Program-made: the position numbers and the translations under genes
The notes under the pieces: model-generated
Seen by the model: only the letters and a program-made list of their open reading frames with translations
What the model was told of the DNA's origin: nothing
Databases searched by the model: none
Part shown: in pieces, positions 21,901 to 33,079 of the stretch
How positions within the stretch are numbered: position 1 is the first letter of the stretch
How the letters are laid out: each line of letters begins with the position of its first letter
Origin: Arion vulgaris
Lineage: Eukaryota > Mollusca > Gastropoda > Stylommatophora > Arionidae
DNA length: 64,000 bases
Reading direction: 5' to 3'
Assembly (NCBI GenBank): GCA_020796225.1
Contig: CM036756.1
Coordinates: forward strand, 41,969,398 to 42,033,397

Positions 21901-24900
21901 TACAGAGTCTGCTTAGTCACAGAGAGACACCCGATGTTACTTGAAGAATAATGTGTAAGTATACAGAGTCTTCTTAGTCACAGAGACACCCGATGTTACT
22001 TGAAGAATAATGTGTAAGTATACAGAGTCTGCTTAGTCACAGAGAGACACCCTGATGTTGCTTGAAGAATAATGTGTAAGTATACAGAGCCTTCTTAGTC
22101 ACAGAGAGACACCCGATGTTACTTGAAGAATAATGCGTAAGTATACAGAGTCTTCTTAGTCACGAGAGACACCGATGTTGCTTGAAGAATAATGTGTAAG
22201 TATACAGAGTCTGCTTAGTCACAGAGAGACACCCGATGTTACTTGAAAAATAATGCGTAAGTATACAGAGTCTTCTTAGTCACAGAGAGACACCCGATGT
22301 TGCTTGAAGAATAATGCGTAAGTATACAGAGTCTGCTTAGTCACAGAGAGACACCCGATGTTGCTTGAAAAATAATGCGTAAGTATACAGAGTCTTCTTA
22401 GTCACAGAGAGACACTCGATGTTACTTGAAGAATAATGTGTAAGTATACAGAGTCTGCTTAGTCACAGAGAGACACCCGATGTTACTTGAAGAATAATGC
22501 GTAAGTATACAGAGTCTTCTTAGTCACAGAGACACCCGATGTTACTTGAAGAATAATGTGTAAGTATACAGAGTCTGCTTAGTCACAGAGAGACACCCGA
22601 TGTTACTTGAAGAATAATGCGTAAGTATACAGAGTCTGCTTAGTCAGAGAGACACCGATGTTACTTGAAGAATAATGTGTAAGTATACAGAGTCTGCTTA
22701 GTCACAGAGACACCCGATGTTACTTGAAGAATAATGCGTAAGTATACAGAGTCTGCTTAGTCACAGAGAGACACCCGATGTTACTTGAAGAATAATGCGT
22801 AAGTAGAGACACACCCGATGTTACTTGAAGAATAATGCGTAAGTTTACAGAGTCTGCTTAGTCACAGAGACACCCGATGTTACTTGAAGAATAATGTGTA
22901 AGTATACAGAGTCTGCTTAGTCACAGAGACACCCGATGTTACTTGAAGAATAATGTGTAAGTATACAGAGTCTGCTTAGTCACAGAGAGACACCCGATGT
23001 TACTTGAAGAATAATGCGTAAGTATACAGAGTCTGCTTAGTCACAGAGACACCCGATGTTACTTGAAGAATAATGTGTAAGTATACAGAGTCTGCTTAGT
23101 CACAGAAAGACACCCGATGTTGCTTGAAGAATAATGTGTAAGTATACAGAGTCTGCTTAGTCACAGAGAGACCCCCGATGTTGCTTGAAGAATAATGTGT
23201 AAGTATACAGAGTCTGCTTAGTCACAGAGACACCCGATGTTACTTGAAGAATAATGTGTAAGTATACAGAGTCTGCTTAGTCACAGAGAGACACCCGATG
23301 TTACTTGAAGAATAATGTGTAAGTATACAGAGTCTGCTTAGTCACAGAGAGACACACTCGATGTTACTTGAAGAATAATGTGTAAGTATACAGAGTCTGC
23401 TTAGTCACAGAGAGACACCCGATGTTACTTGAAGAATAATGTGTAAGTATACAGAGTCTGCTTAGTCACAGAGAGACACCCGATGTTGTTTGAAGAATAA
23501 TGTGTAAGTATACAGAGTCTGCTTAGTCACAGAGAGACACCCGATGTTGTTTGAAGAATAATGTGTAAGTATACTGAGTCTGCTTAGTCACAGAGAGACA
23601 CCCGATGTTACTTGAAGAATAATGTGTAAGTATACAGAGTCTTCTTAGTCACAGAGACACCCGATGTTACTTGAAGAATAATGTGTAAGTATACAGAGTC
23701 TGCTTAGTCACAGAGAGACACCCGATGTTGCTTGAAGAATAATGTGTAAGTATACAGAGCCTTCTTAGTCACAGAGAGACACCCGATGTTACTTGAAGAA
23801 TAATGCGTAAGTATACAGAGTCTTCTTAGTCACAGAGAGACACACTCGATGTTACTTGAAGAATAATGTGTAAGTATACAGAGTCTGCTTAGTCACAGAG
23901 AGACACACTCGATGTTACTTGAAGAATAATGTGTAAGTATACAGAGTCTGCTTAGTCACAGAGAGACACACTCGATGTTACTTGAAGAATAATGTGTAAG
24001 TATACAGAGTCTGCTTAGTCACAGAGAGACACACTCGATGTTACTTGAAGAATAATGTGTAAGTATACAGAGTCTTCTTAGTCACAGAGAGACACCCGAT
24101 GTTACTTGAAGAATAATGTGTAAGTATACAGAGTCTGTTTAGTCACAGAGAGACACCCGATGTTGCTTGAAGAATAATGTGTAAGTATACAGAGTCTGCT
24201 TAGTCACAGAGAGACCCGATGTTACTTGAAGAATAATGTGTAAGTATACAGAGTCTGCTTAGTCACAGAGAGACACCCGATGTTACTTGAAGAATAATGC
24301 GTAAGTATACAGAGTATGCTTAGTCACAGAGAGACACCCGATGTTACTTGAAGAATAATGTGTAAGTATACAGAGTCTGCTTAGTCACAGAGAGACACCC
24401 GATGCTACTTGAAGAATAATGTGTAAGTATACAGAGTCTGCTTAGTCACAGAGAGACACCCGATGTTACTTGAAGAATAATGTGTAAGTATACAGAGTCT
24501 GCTTAGTCACAGAGAGACACCCGATGTTGTTTGAAGAATAATGTGTAAGTATACAGAGTCTGCTTAGTCACAGAGAGACACCCGATGTTGTTTGAAGAAT
24601 AATGTGTAAGTATACTGAGTCTGCTTAGTCACAGAGAGACACCCGATGTTACTTGAAGAATAATGTGTAAGTATACAGAGTCTTCTTAGTCACAGAGACA
24701 CCCGATGTTACTTGAAGAATAATGTGTAAGTATACAGAGTCTGCTTAGTCACAGAGAGACACCCGATGTTGCTTGAAGAATAATGTGTAAGTATACAGAG
24801 CCTTCTTAGTCACAGAGAGACACCCGATGTTACTTGAAGAATAATGCGTAAGTATACAGAGTCTTCTTAGTCACAGAGAGACACCCGATGTTGCTTGAAG

Positions 24901-27295
24901 AATAATGTGTAAGTATACAGAGTCTGCTTAGTCACAGAGAGACACCCGATGTTACTTGAAAAATAATGCGTAAGTATACAGAGTCTTCTTAGTCACAGAG
25001 AGACACCCGATGTTGCTTGAAGAATAATGCGTAAGTATACAGAGTCTGCTTAGTCACAGAGAGACACCCGATGTTGCTTGAAAAATAATGCGTAAGTATA
25101 CAGAGTCTTCTTAGTCACAGAGAGACACTCGATGTTACTTGAAGAATAATGTGTAAGTATACAGAGTCTGCTTAGTCACAGAGAGACACCCGATGTTGCT
25201 TGAAAAATAATGCGTAATTATACAGTCTTCTTAGTCACAGAGACACCCGATGTTACTTGAAGAATAATGTGTAAGTATACAGAGTCTGCTTAGTCACGGA
25301 GAGACACCCGATGTTGCTTGAAGAATAATGCGTAAGTATACAGAGTCTTCTTAGTCACAGAGACACCCGATGTTGCTTGAAGAATAATGCGTAAGTATAC
25401 AGAGTCTGCTTAGTCACAGAGAGACACCCAATGTTACTTGAAGAATAATGCGTAAGTATACAGAGTCTGCTTAGTCACGAGAGACACCACGATGTTACTT
25501 GAAGAATAATGCGTAAGTATACAGAGTCTTCTTAGTCACAGAGACACCCGATGTTACTTGAAGAATAATTTTAAGTATACAGAGTCTGTTAGTCACAGAG
25601 ACACCCGATGTTACTTGAAGAATAATGCGTAAGTATACAGAGTCTGCTTAGTCACAGAGAGACACCCGATGTTACTTGAAGAATAATGTGTAAGTATACA
25701 GAGTCTGCTTAGTCACAGAGAGACACCCGATGTTACTTGAAGAATAATGCGTAAGTATACAGAGTCTGCTTAGTCACAGAGAGACACCCGATGTTACTTG
25801 AAGAATAATGCGTAAGTAGAGACACACCCGATGTTACTTGAAGAATAATGCGTAAGTTTACAGAGTCTGCTTAGTCACAGAGACACCCGATGTTACTTGA
25901 AGAATAATGTGTAAGTATACAGAGTCTGCTTAGTCACAGAGACACCCGATGTTACTTGAAGAATAATGTGTAAGTATACAGAGTCTGCTTAGTCACAGAG
26001 AGACACCCGATGTTACTTGAAGAATAATGTGTAAGTATACAGAGTCTGCTTAGTCACAGAGAGACACCCGATGTTACTTGAAGAATAATGTGTAAGTATA
26101 CAGAGTCTTCTTAGTCACAGAGAGACACCCGATGTTACTTGAAGAATAATGTGTAAGTATACAGAGTCTTCTTAGTCACAGAGACACCCGATGTTACTTG
26201 AAGAATAATGCGTAAGTATACAGAGTCTTCTTAGTCACAGAGAGACACCCGATGTTACTTGAAGAATAATGCGTAAGTATACAGAGTCTTCTTAGTCACA
26301 GAGACACCCGATGTTACTTGAAGAATAATGCGTAAGTATACAGAGTCTGCTTAGTCACAGAGAGACACCCGATGTTACTTGAAGAATAATGCGTAAGTAT
26401 ACAGAGTCTTCTTAGTCACAGAGAGACACCCGATGTTACTTGAAGAATAATGCGTAAGTATACAGAGTCTGCTTAGTCACAGAGAGACACCCGATGTTAC
26501 TTGAAGAATAATGTGTAAGTATACAGTCTTCTTAGTCACAGAGAGACACCCGATGTTACTTGAAGAATAATGCGTAAGTATACAGAGTCTGCTTAGTCAC
26601 AGATAGACACCCGATGTTACTTGAAGAATAATGTGTAAGTATACAGAGTCTGCTTAGTCACAGAGAGACACCCGATGTTACTTGAAGAATAATGTGTAAG
26701 TATACAGAGTCTTCTTAGTCACAGAGACACCCGATGTTACTTGAAGAATAATGCGTAAGTATACAGAGTCTGCTTAGTCACAGAGACACCCGATGTTACT
26801 TGAAGAATAATGCGTAAGTATACAGAGTCTTCTTAGTCACGAGAGACACCGATGTTACTTGAAGAATAATGCGTAAGTATACAGAGTCTGCTTAGTCACA
26901 GAGAGACACCCGATGCTACTTGAAGAATAATGCGTAAGTATACAGAGTCTGCTTAGTCACAGAGAGACACCCGATGTTACTTGAAGAATAATGCGTAAGT
27001 ATACAGAGTCTGCTTAGTCACAGAGAGACACCCGATGTTACTTGAAGAATAATGTGTAAGTATACAGAGTCTTCTTAGTCACAGAGACACCCGATGTTGC
27101 TTGAAGAATAATGCGTAAGTATACAGAGTCTGCTTAGTCACAGAGACACCCGATGTTGTTTGAATAAAAATGCGTAAGTATACAGAGTCTTCTTAATCAC
27201 AGAGACACCCGATGTTACTTGAAGAATAATGCGTAAGTATACAGAGTCTGCTTAGTCACAGAGACACCCGATGTTACTTGAAGAATAATGCGTAA
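18985..27295. repeat. 61-bp satellite, about 8.3 kb, roughly 135-140 copies
   Basis: Monomer of 61 bp (ttagtcacagagagacaccc, then gatgttacttgaagaataat, then gtgtaagtatacagagtctg c). Frequent variants are cagagacaccc (59 bp), ttgcttgaag, gcgtaag and gtcttcttag. Rare markers recur in the same order at distant places: gtatactgag near 21231, 23570 and 24611; agccttcttag near 21420, 22088, 23760 and 24801; gtaagtagagacacaccc near 22800 and 25814. So blocks of about 1-3 kb were duplicated within the array. There are no unique spacers between units, so it is not a CRISPR array. Confidence 0.97.
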
Positions 27296-27413
27296 ATCAT
27301 TGACTAGTGGCAGCAGCAACCCTTTGTTTTAAGTCGAACAAGAAGATATGCTGATAATAATGTCTTTATATTCATCAATGTGTCACTTTAAATTGTATAC
27401 ATCGATCTCTTTG

Positions 27414-27598
27414 TATATCTGCTCCTGCAAGATTGTCCTCTCCTGTGTGAGCTGAGAAGCAATATGTAGCCACACCCAGTTGATCTAAAAACTAAGCTTT
27501 TGGGAAACCTGACAGACCTGAAGCTGACTGTCCAGTTTGTGGTCCACAGTAAAATAAACTCATGACCAGAGATCGCTGAAGAAGAACTATATCTGCTC
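27414..27598 (+). mobile_element. 5'-truncated nimbus-like LINE 3' end with perfect 11-bp target duplication
   Basis: Positions 27425-27587 match the 3' end of the LINE at 33996-38199: the last RNase H-region codons (the cctgcaagattgtcctctcc stretch), the stop region with cagacctgaagctgac, and the tail gatcgctgaagaaga. It is flanked by tatatctgctc at 27414-27424 and 27588-27598. The unexpanded E1 copy shows the empty site at about 833-845 (gggcagatataaa), with the target once. Confidence 0.9.
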
Positions 27599-27768
27599 AT
27601 TCAGTGCATCATTTAGTTTCAGTTTGGATTGTCCTTATTTTACACTGTGCATGGTCATAGGTGTTCCTATCCCTTCCACAATATCTCCTACACTGTGCAG
27701 TGTCAAACCCTACCAGTTCGATGCTGATTGATAAGCCTTTTCATACATCTGTTGTGTTGCTCTTTTCT

Positions 27769-28575
27769 GCAGACTCCAGTCTTCAATTCTAGATCTTGTA
27801 ATTTAGCTATTGATCTGGACTGGCTTAGCTGATAAACAATGGGCTGAATATCTACATGGGTCAACAATTCGTAGACTTACATTCATCTTCCTTCTGGGAC
27901 ACATTGGCGTCGATGACAATGGAAGAGCGGAGAGACTACTTCTGGCTCTAAATTGGACGGTCAGCCACGCGAAAGTGCTGACATTTTGAGCGTTCTTGTA
28001 GAGTGTGACCGCAAAGAGGACCATACATTATGTGCACATTCCAAAATTTAATTCTGGTTTTGTCATTCATGATATCCCGTTCTCGTGAAACTAGCTTCCT
28101 ATATTTATGTCCATGAATAGGTAATGTATTTGTTGCTGTTTTTGTAACATAACGTTGTTTTACAGGATGGGATTCTTAGTTCCAAGGCAAACTCCCAACC
28201 TGGAGGACCAGGAAGCCATTGGGGAAACCGGGACACAAGGGGTCACGTTTTGGATAAATACATACAGTTCTTAGAGTTTTAAAAATTTATTTAAATTTAG
28301 TGTACCAGAATATAGGATGACTACTTAGGTTCACAATGAAAAATATATTTTGTGTTAAACTATCAACTCTTGGGCATACAATAAGTTAACACTGGCCTAC
28401 TCTATGTGACCCTGTATAGGGGCACATTGGTTCAGTACTAGGGGCACAGGGGGTCTAAAATCAGGACACATAACCAGCTTCACAACAGATGTAAAGATGT
28501 TTTTTTCTCTAACTTCTAACATCTATCATATACATGACTGAACAACATGGATATTATCTGTATCACTGGAGATTA
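27769..28575. other. Intergenic stretch, nothing recognised
   Basis: No family motif, array or shared repeat was recognised. A short c/g-rich passage near 28190-28250 has no assignment. Confidence 0.45.
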
Positions 28576-28579
28576 CAAT

Positions 28580-28975
28580 AGGACACATCCACACGAAAAA
28601 TAAGCCGCTTTCGCATTCTTTCAGTCTCCACATGCTCAACAGGAGGTTGCAGTTTCATGAGGATATCATCTGTGACAAATTCTTCAGGTTCATTAGGCAT
28701 CATGATGCCTTTTGTGATATTTCAAGTAAAGAACCACCCATTCTCTGAGACGGTTGTTGATGGATGCGATTTTTGCAGCATAATGAACTATTGACCGCTC
28801 GGTTGCAAATTTGATTAACTTAAGATTTCCTGGTTTTAAGTGATCTATATCACTTCTGGAAATCAATGTCATCAGATTTCAAAGTAGGCAGATCTGACAC
28901 TTTTTTTAGATTTAGATTTCTCTAGCTTGGAAAGCTGTTCTTCTTCAAATTTCTTTTACAGGGCTATGAATTAAG
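28580..28975 (-). pseudogene. Pogo/DDE_1-type transposase, C-terminal end (relic)
   Basis: Minus-strand reading gives KKFEEEQLSKLEKSKSKK, then with frame changes ERSIVHYAAKIASINN, WVVLYLKYHKR, and finally FVTDDILMKLQPPV and RKRLIFRVDVSYCNLQ with a stop near 28585. The last blocks have the pattern (DI-KLP-P, F-VD-S-YN) found at the C-terminus of many invertebrate DDE_1 (pogo/Tigger/jerky-like) transposase proteins. The upstream continuation is at 30390-30860, on the other side of a GC-rich block. Dead because of frameshifts. Confidence 0.55.
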
Positions 28976-30385
28976 ATATTTGTCTGGGGTCAAAGGCGCA
29001 AGAAAACAACGGCTAGGCAGAATTAGGGAGCTGGCGCTAATCCCCTGCACTCACCTCCGCGTGGTGACCCTAGTAACAGACGGTAGTTCCGGTCTGGCTA
29101 AGAGGGCAGGTGCCGTGGGAGAGCTACTCTGGGGCAAGTAGAGATGCAAAGGTAGTCACGCTAGATGGGGTCCGCTCGCAACAGAGACGAGCGAACTCCC
29201 AGAGTGACTATTAATGCTCGTCTCTACCGGCCGATGGGATAAGCTGGAAGGATAAACGTATAACCGCGTGAGGCGAAACTCGGAGCACGCGCATGCACTC
29301 TCTTGAGCCCTCTCTCTTGAGCCAATGAGTATGTTGGGAGTCGATTTGAGCTGTACGAGGGCCCACATAGAGTGAAACTCGGGCCCCTATCTCAGGGATG
29401 GGGGCGCGATTAAAAGCCATTGAAGAGACGTTGGCGCACGCGGGCGAAACTCGGAGCCCGCGCATACTCTCTCTTGAACCCTCTTTCTCCAGTCGATGAG
29501 TATATTGGAAGTCGAGTTAAACTGCACGTGGGCTCACATAGAACGGAACTCGGGTCCCTACCACAGGGATGGGGGCACGAGAATAAGCTCCAGAATCGGA
29601 CAACCCAGGCAAACGTGAGCACGACGAAAACTGATGGTGACGATAAGACAGGCACCATCACAAGCGAGCACGCATGCTGGCAAAGCAAGAGTGGGCCAGC
29701 CGATAGGCAGGCAAACATGGCACAGCATGCAAGGTAGGCACGGAAGGCACGGAAAATGTGAGCACGGCGAAAACTGATGGTGACCAGGCACCAGGACAGA
29801 GCTAGCACGCATGCTGGCGATGCCATAGTCGGCCCCACCGACGGACAGGCGAGCATGGCATGGCACAGCATGCAAGGCAGGCGCGGCAGACACGGCAGAC
29901 GAAAGGGTGTGCGGACCACCCAAATGTGCAAAACAACTGGAAAGCCCAGCAGAAGTAAAGCCAGTGCGCGTTTCCGTTCGCAGGGAACTACTGCTGCATT
30001 GTAGTTTGATCGGGGACAATAAAAGGCTAGAGGAGCAAACTGTACACAAAACTGGACGGTAGGCAAACCAATCAGTCCATTAAAAAGACTGGTATAGCTG
30101 GACAGATGACGCTCATCAGCCCGGATGGGCAGGTCGTCTACGGGTCTCTGCCCTAAAAGAAAATAGCAACCTGCTGCCTTGTGGGTTTTGGCTGGGAACA
30201 GCAAAAGGCTAACGGAGAGTGAACCCAGTAAACTCTGGTTGAAATCGAACACACCGCAGAAGGATAAGCACCTGAGCTCCAATAGGTACTGAAGGTTATG
30301 CACGTACATTCATTCTTGATGTCTGGCTGCTTATATATCATAATCAAATGATAAAAGCGGCCTAAGAAAGATCGCGCGAGAGAGA
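28976..30385. repeat. GC-rich block of paired duplications inserted in the transposase relic
   Basis: Markedly GC- and CpG-rich compared with the rest of the window. It begins with a roughly 240-bp head shared with family D (28985-29230: the gggagagctactctggg and cccagagtgactatt landmarks). Then come paired tandem duplications: about 29269-29410 with 29440-29590, about 29618-29755 with 29762-29895, and about 29985-30030 with 30165-30215. Long minus-strand open frames exist (for example 29410-30309) but have low-complexity composition and no family motif, so I do not call a gene. Confidence 0.7.
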
Positions 30386-30389
30386 GAGA

Positions 30390-30860
30390 TATTTGTCTTG
30401 CCCTTTTTCTACGCTGACTTAGTGTGAATGGTTTAGCAACTGCTTGAGGATGTTGGAAAATGTGTGCTGTTTTACTATATAACTGTGTATCACTGTAGAC
30501 AGAGTGCAAGAAGGGGAACTTGTAGGCTTACATTCTTGTTCAACAGTCACATGTGTCGTAGGTCTACAATCAGTTTCACTAATTCATGTTTGTAATGTGC
30601 TGGTAGATTAAAGTCTGCTCCGTTACAGTTGAAGATAAGAAATCATCCTCAATAAAAATCATTCTGTTGAATGGATAAATACCACAAGCCTTAAACCCAC
30701 ACTGAATATTGGAAAGAGTGAATGCTTGCACAAATGCATTTTTCAATGAGTTCGTCAACATCATAAATGGTAATTACTGACCAACAGATCATGACCAACT
30801 GTGTCCCCCATTGATGTGACCCACTCTGCCCCACTACCACTAACCGTGGAAAAAACGTTA
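30390..30860 (-). pseudogene. Pogo/DDE_1-type transposase, central-C-terminal part (relic)
   Basis: Minus-strand motifs in order are ITIYDVDELI (about 30750-30780), then, in another frame, NAFVQAFTLSNIQCGFKACG, IYPFNRMIFIEDDFLSSTVT, and further on KPFTLSQRRKRARQI. The pattern GF-A-GIYPFN-IF-EDDFL-S-VT is characteristic of the region just after the DDE core in jerky/Tigger-like proteins (Tc1/mariner-pogo superfamily). At least two frameshifts are present. The remaining C-terminus is at 28580-28975. Confidence 0.7.
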
Positions 30861-30869
30861 TGTTTTCTC

Positions 30870-31285
30870 TCTTATGGTGAATACTACTTCTGTTCTTCAT
30901 TAGTTGCATTTCTAATACTACAAATAAGATTAGAGCAATTAAAAGTAATGGCTCGCTTACCTGTAATTTAATGACACGTGTAATAAAGAATTATTTGTCA
31001 AACAATATATTTATTTAGCAATTTTATATAAGGATTTGATTAAATTTATTAAATGTTATAACTGCTTGCAATATTTAACTCACTAATTTATAAATGATAA
31101 TCAAAGACAAATGTTTGAAAGTAAATTTATTGCAATTACTCACAACATGTCGTTGAACTAATTGTGAAAATAATGAAATATTATAAACATAAATTTATTT
31201 CGCAGAAACAAAGTCATCATAAATAAATAATGAGTAATTGATATCTCTGTCCAGGAATTATTTGACAGTTACTATGGGAATGACC
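30870..31285. other. AT-rich stretch, nothing recognised
   Basis: Very AT-rich. No matching motif, array or shared repeat was noticed. Confidence 0.5.
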
Positions 31286-31739
31286 TCACTGTCAATCATC
31301 CTGACGGTCTTTGTCTTACAGCTTCATCATGTCGGACCTCACAAAAGAATACTCACTCGTTGATTACGTTTTCTCGTCTTCGACATTTTGGCTGGAATCG
31401 TCTGCATGTACAACAGTTCACACTAACGTACTCAAGACTTCCAGAGAATTCTCGAAAAGAATAATCCAGCAGTTTTGGAACTAGCTAATATGACAACTGA
31501 AATCGGCGATGTTAGCGGTGGAGCAACATGAAGAAGACTGGATGAACAAATAAGATTTGTTCTTCATAAATGGGAAAAAGTGTAATAATAGCTGCAACGA
31601 ACTAAGTCCAGCATACATAGGCTTTCAGGAAAGACAATGCACAGATTACAGCTTTTTACAGAGTTTTGATTGATTGATTAATTGAAAGGACCATCATCAT
31701 TGCAGAAATCAAGGATCTCTTGAAAAACATTCAGATGGC

Positions 31740-31803
31740 TCCACGAGGGAGCGAACCTGTACCTTTGGCACGAGAGATGAGCACATAACGTCTACTGAAC
31801 AGA
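31740..31803 (-). promoter_or_regulatory. tRNA-like segment at the edge of the 57-bp array
   Basis: On the minus strand this reads cagtagacgttatgtgctca, then tctctcgtgccaaaggtaca, ggttcgctccctcgtggag. The B box is aggttcgctcc (31748-31758), and the upstream half (gtagacgttatgtgctc...gtgcc) looks like the D-arm to anticodon-arm part of a tRNA-like SINE head. The array monomer repeats exactly this upstream half, while the B-box half occurs once. Confidence 0.55.
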
Positions 31804-33018
31804 AAACCCCGAGTTTTTACTATGGCACGAGAGATGAGCACATAACGTCTACTGCACAGAAAACCCGAGTTTTACTATGGCACGAGAGATGAGCACATAA
31901 CGTCTACTGAACAGAAAACCCCGAGTTTTTACTATGGCACGAGAGATGAGCACATAACGTCTACTGAACAGAAAACCCCGAGTTTTTACTATGGCACGAG
32001 AGATGAGCACATAACGTCTACTGAACAGAAAACCCCGAGTTTTTACTATGGCACGAGAGATGAGCACATAACGTCTACTGCACAGAAAACCCCGAGTTTT
32101 TACTATGGCACGAGAGATGAGCACATAACGTCTACTGCACAGAAAACCCCGAGTTTTTACTATGGCACGAGAGATGAGCACATAACGTCTACTGAACAGA
32201 AAACCCCGAGTTTTTACTATGGCACGAGAGATGAGCACATAACGTCTACTGCACAGAAAACCCCGAGTTTTTACTATGGCACGAGAGATGAGCACATAAC
32301 GTCTACTGAACAGAAAACCCCGAGTTTTTACTATGGCACGAGAGATGAGCACATAACGTCTACTGAACAGAAAACCCCGAGTTTTTACTATGGCACGAGA
32401 GATGAGCACATAACGTCTACTGCACAGAAAACCCCGAGTTTTTACTATGGCACGAGAGATGAGCACATAACGTCTACTGAACAGAAAACCCCGAGTTTTT
32501 ACTATGGCACGAGAGATGAGCACATAACGTCTACTGAACAGAAAACCCCGAGTTTTTACTATGGCACGAGAGATGAGCACATAACGTCTACTGAACAGAA
32601 AACCCCGAGTTTTTACTATAGCACGAGAGATGAGCACATAACGTCTACTGCACAGAAAACCCCGAGTTTTTACTATGGCACGAGAGATGAGCACATAACG
32701 TCTACTGAACAGAAAACCCCGAGTTTTTACTATGGCACGAGAGATGAGCACATAACGTCTACTGAACAGAAAACCCCGAGTTTTTACTATGGCACGAGAG
32801 ATGAGCACATAACGTCTACTGAACAGAAAACCCCGAGTTTTTACTATGGCACGAGAGATGAGCACATAACGTCTACTGAACAGAAAACCCCGAGTTTTTA
32901 CTATGGCACGAGAGATGAGCACATAACGTCTACTGCACAGAAAACCCCGAGTTTTTACTATGGCACGAGAGATGAGCACATAACGTCTACTGCACAGAAA
33001 ACCCCGAGTTTTTACTAT
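31767..33018. repeat. 57-bp tandem array, about 22 copies
   Basis: Period 57 bp (tatggcacgagagatgagca, then cataacgtctactgaacaga, then aaaccccgagtttttac), very homogeneous. The main variant is gcacag for gaacag. It sits where unit A (about 5275) has no array: flanks tttacagagtt and tatgatatat are adjacent in A. The 376-codon open minus-strand frame is a by-product of the period. Confidence 0.97.
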
Positions 33019-33079
33019 GATATATCAACGAATTTCCAAATTAATATTAGGAATAGTTTAAGACCAAGTTTAAGAAGAG

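Larger units (their letters stand above)
18626..27768 (-). repeat. Dispersed element E1, copy 2, expanded by an internal satellite
   Basis: Read on the minus strand, 27768-27298 matches 671-960 and 18990-18626 matches about 1030-1357. So the outer parts are the two halves of one element. Between them lies the 61-bp array (18985-27295). A LINE fragment with its own target duplication interrupts the first half (27425-27587). No coding capacity is seen. Confidence 0.8.

Noticed and set aside
18985..27295. Possible CRISPR-like array (regular 61-bp units)
   Set aside because: The whole unit repeats, there are no unique spacers, no cas genes, and the setting is an animal genome.
29410..30309. 299-codon minus-strand open frame in the GC-rich block
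   Set aside because: Its open frame comes from high GC content. The translated sequence changes style at each duplicated module and shows no family motif.
31849..32979. 376-codon open frame with perfect 19-residue repeats
   Set aside because: It follows entirely from a 57-bp tandem array whose period is divisible by 3 and lacks stops in that frame. There is no start context, no flanking exon and no codon-level signal.
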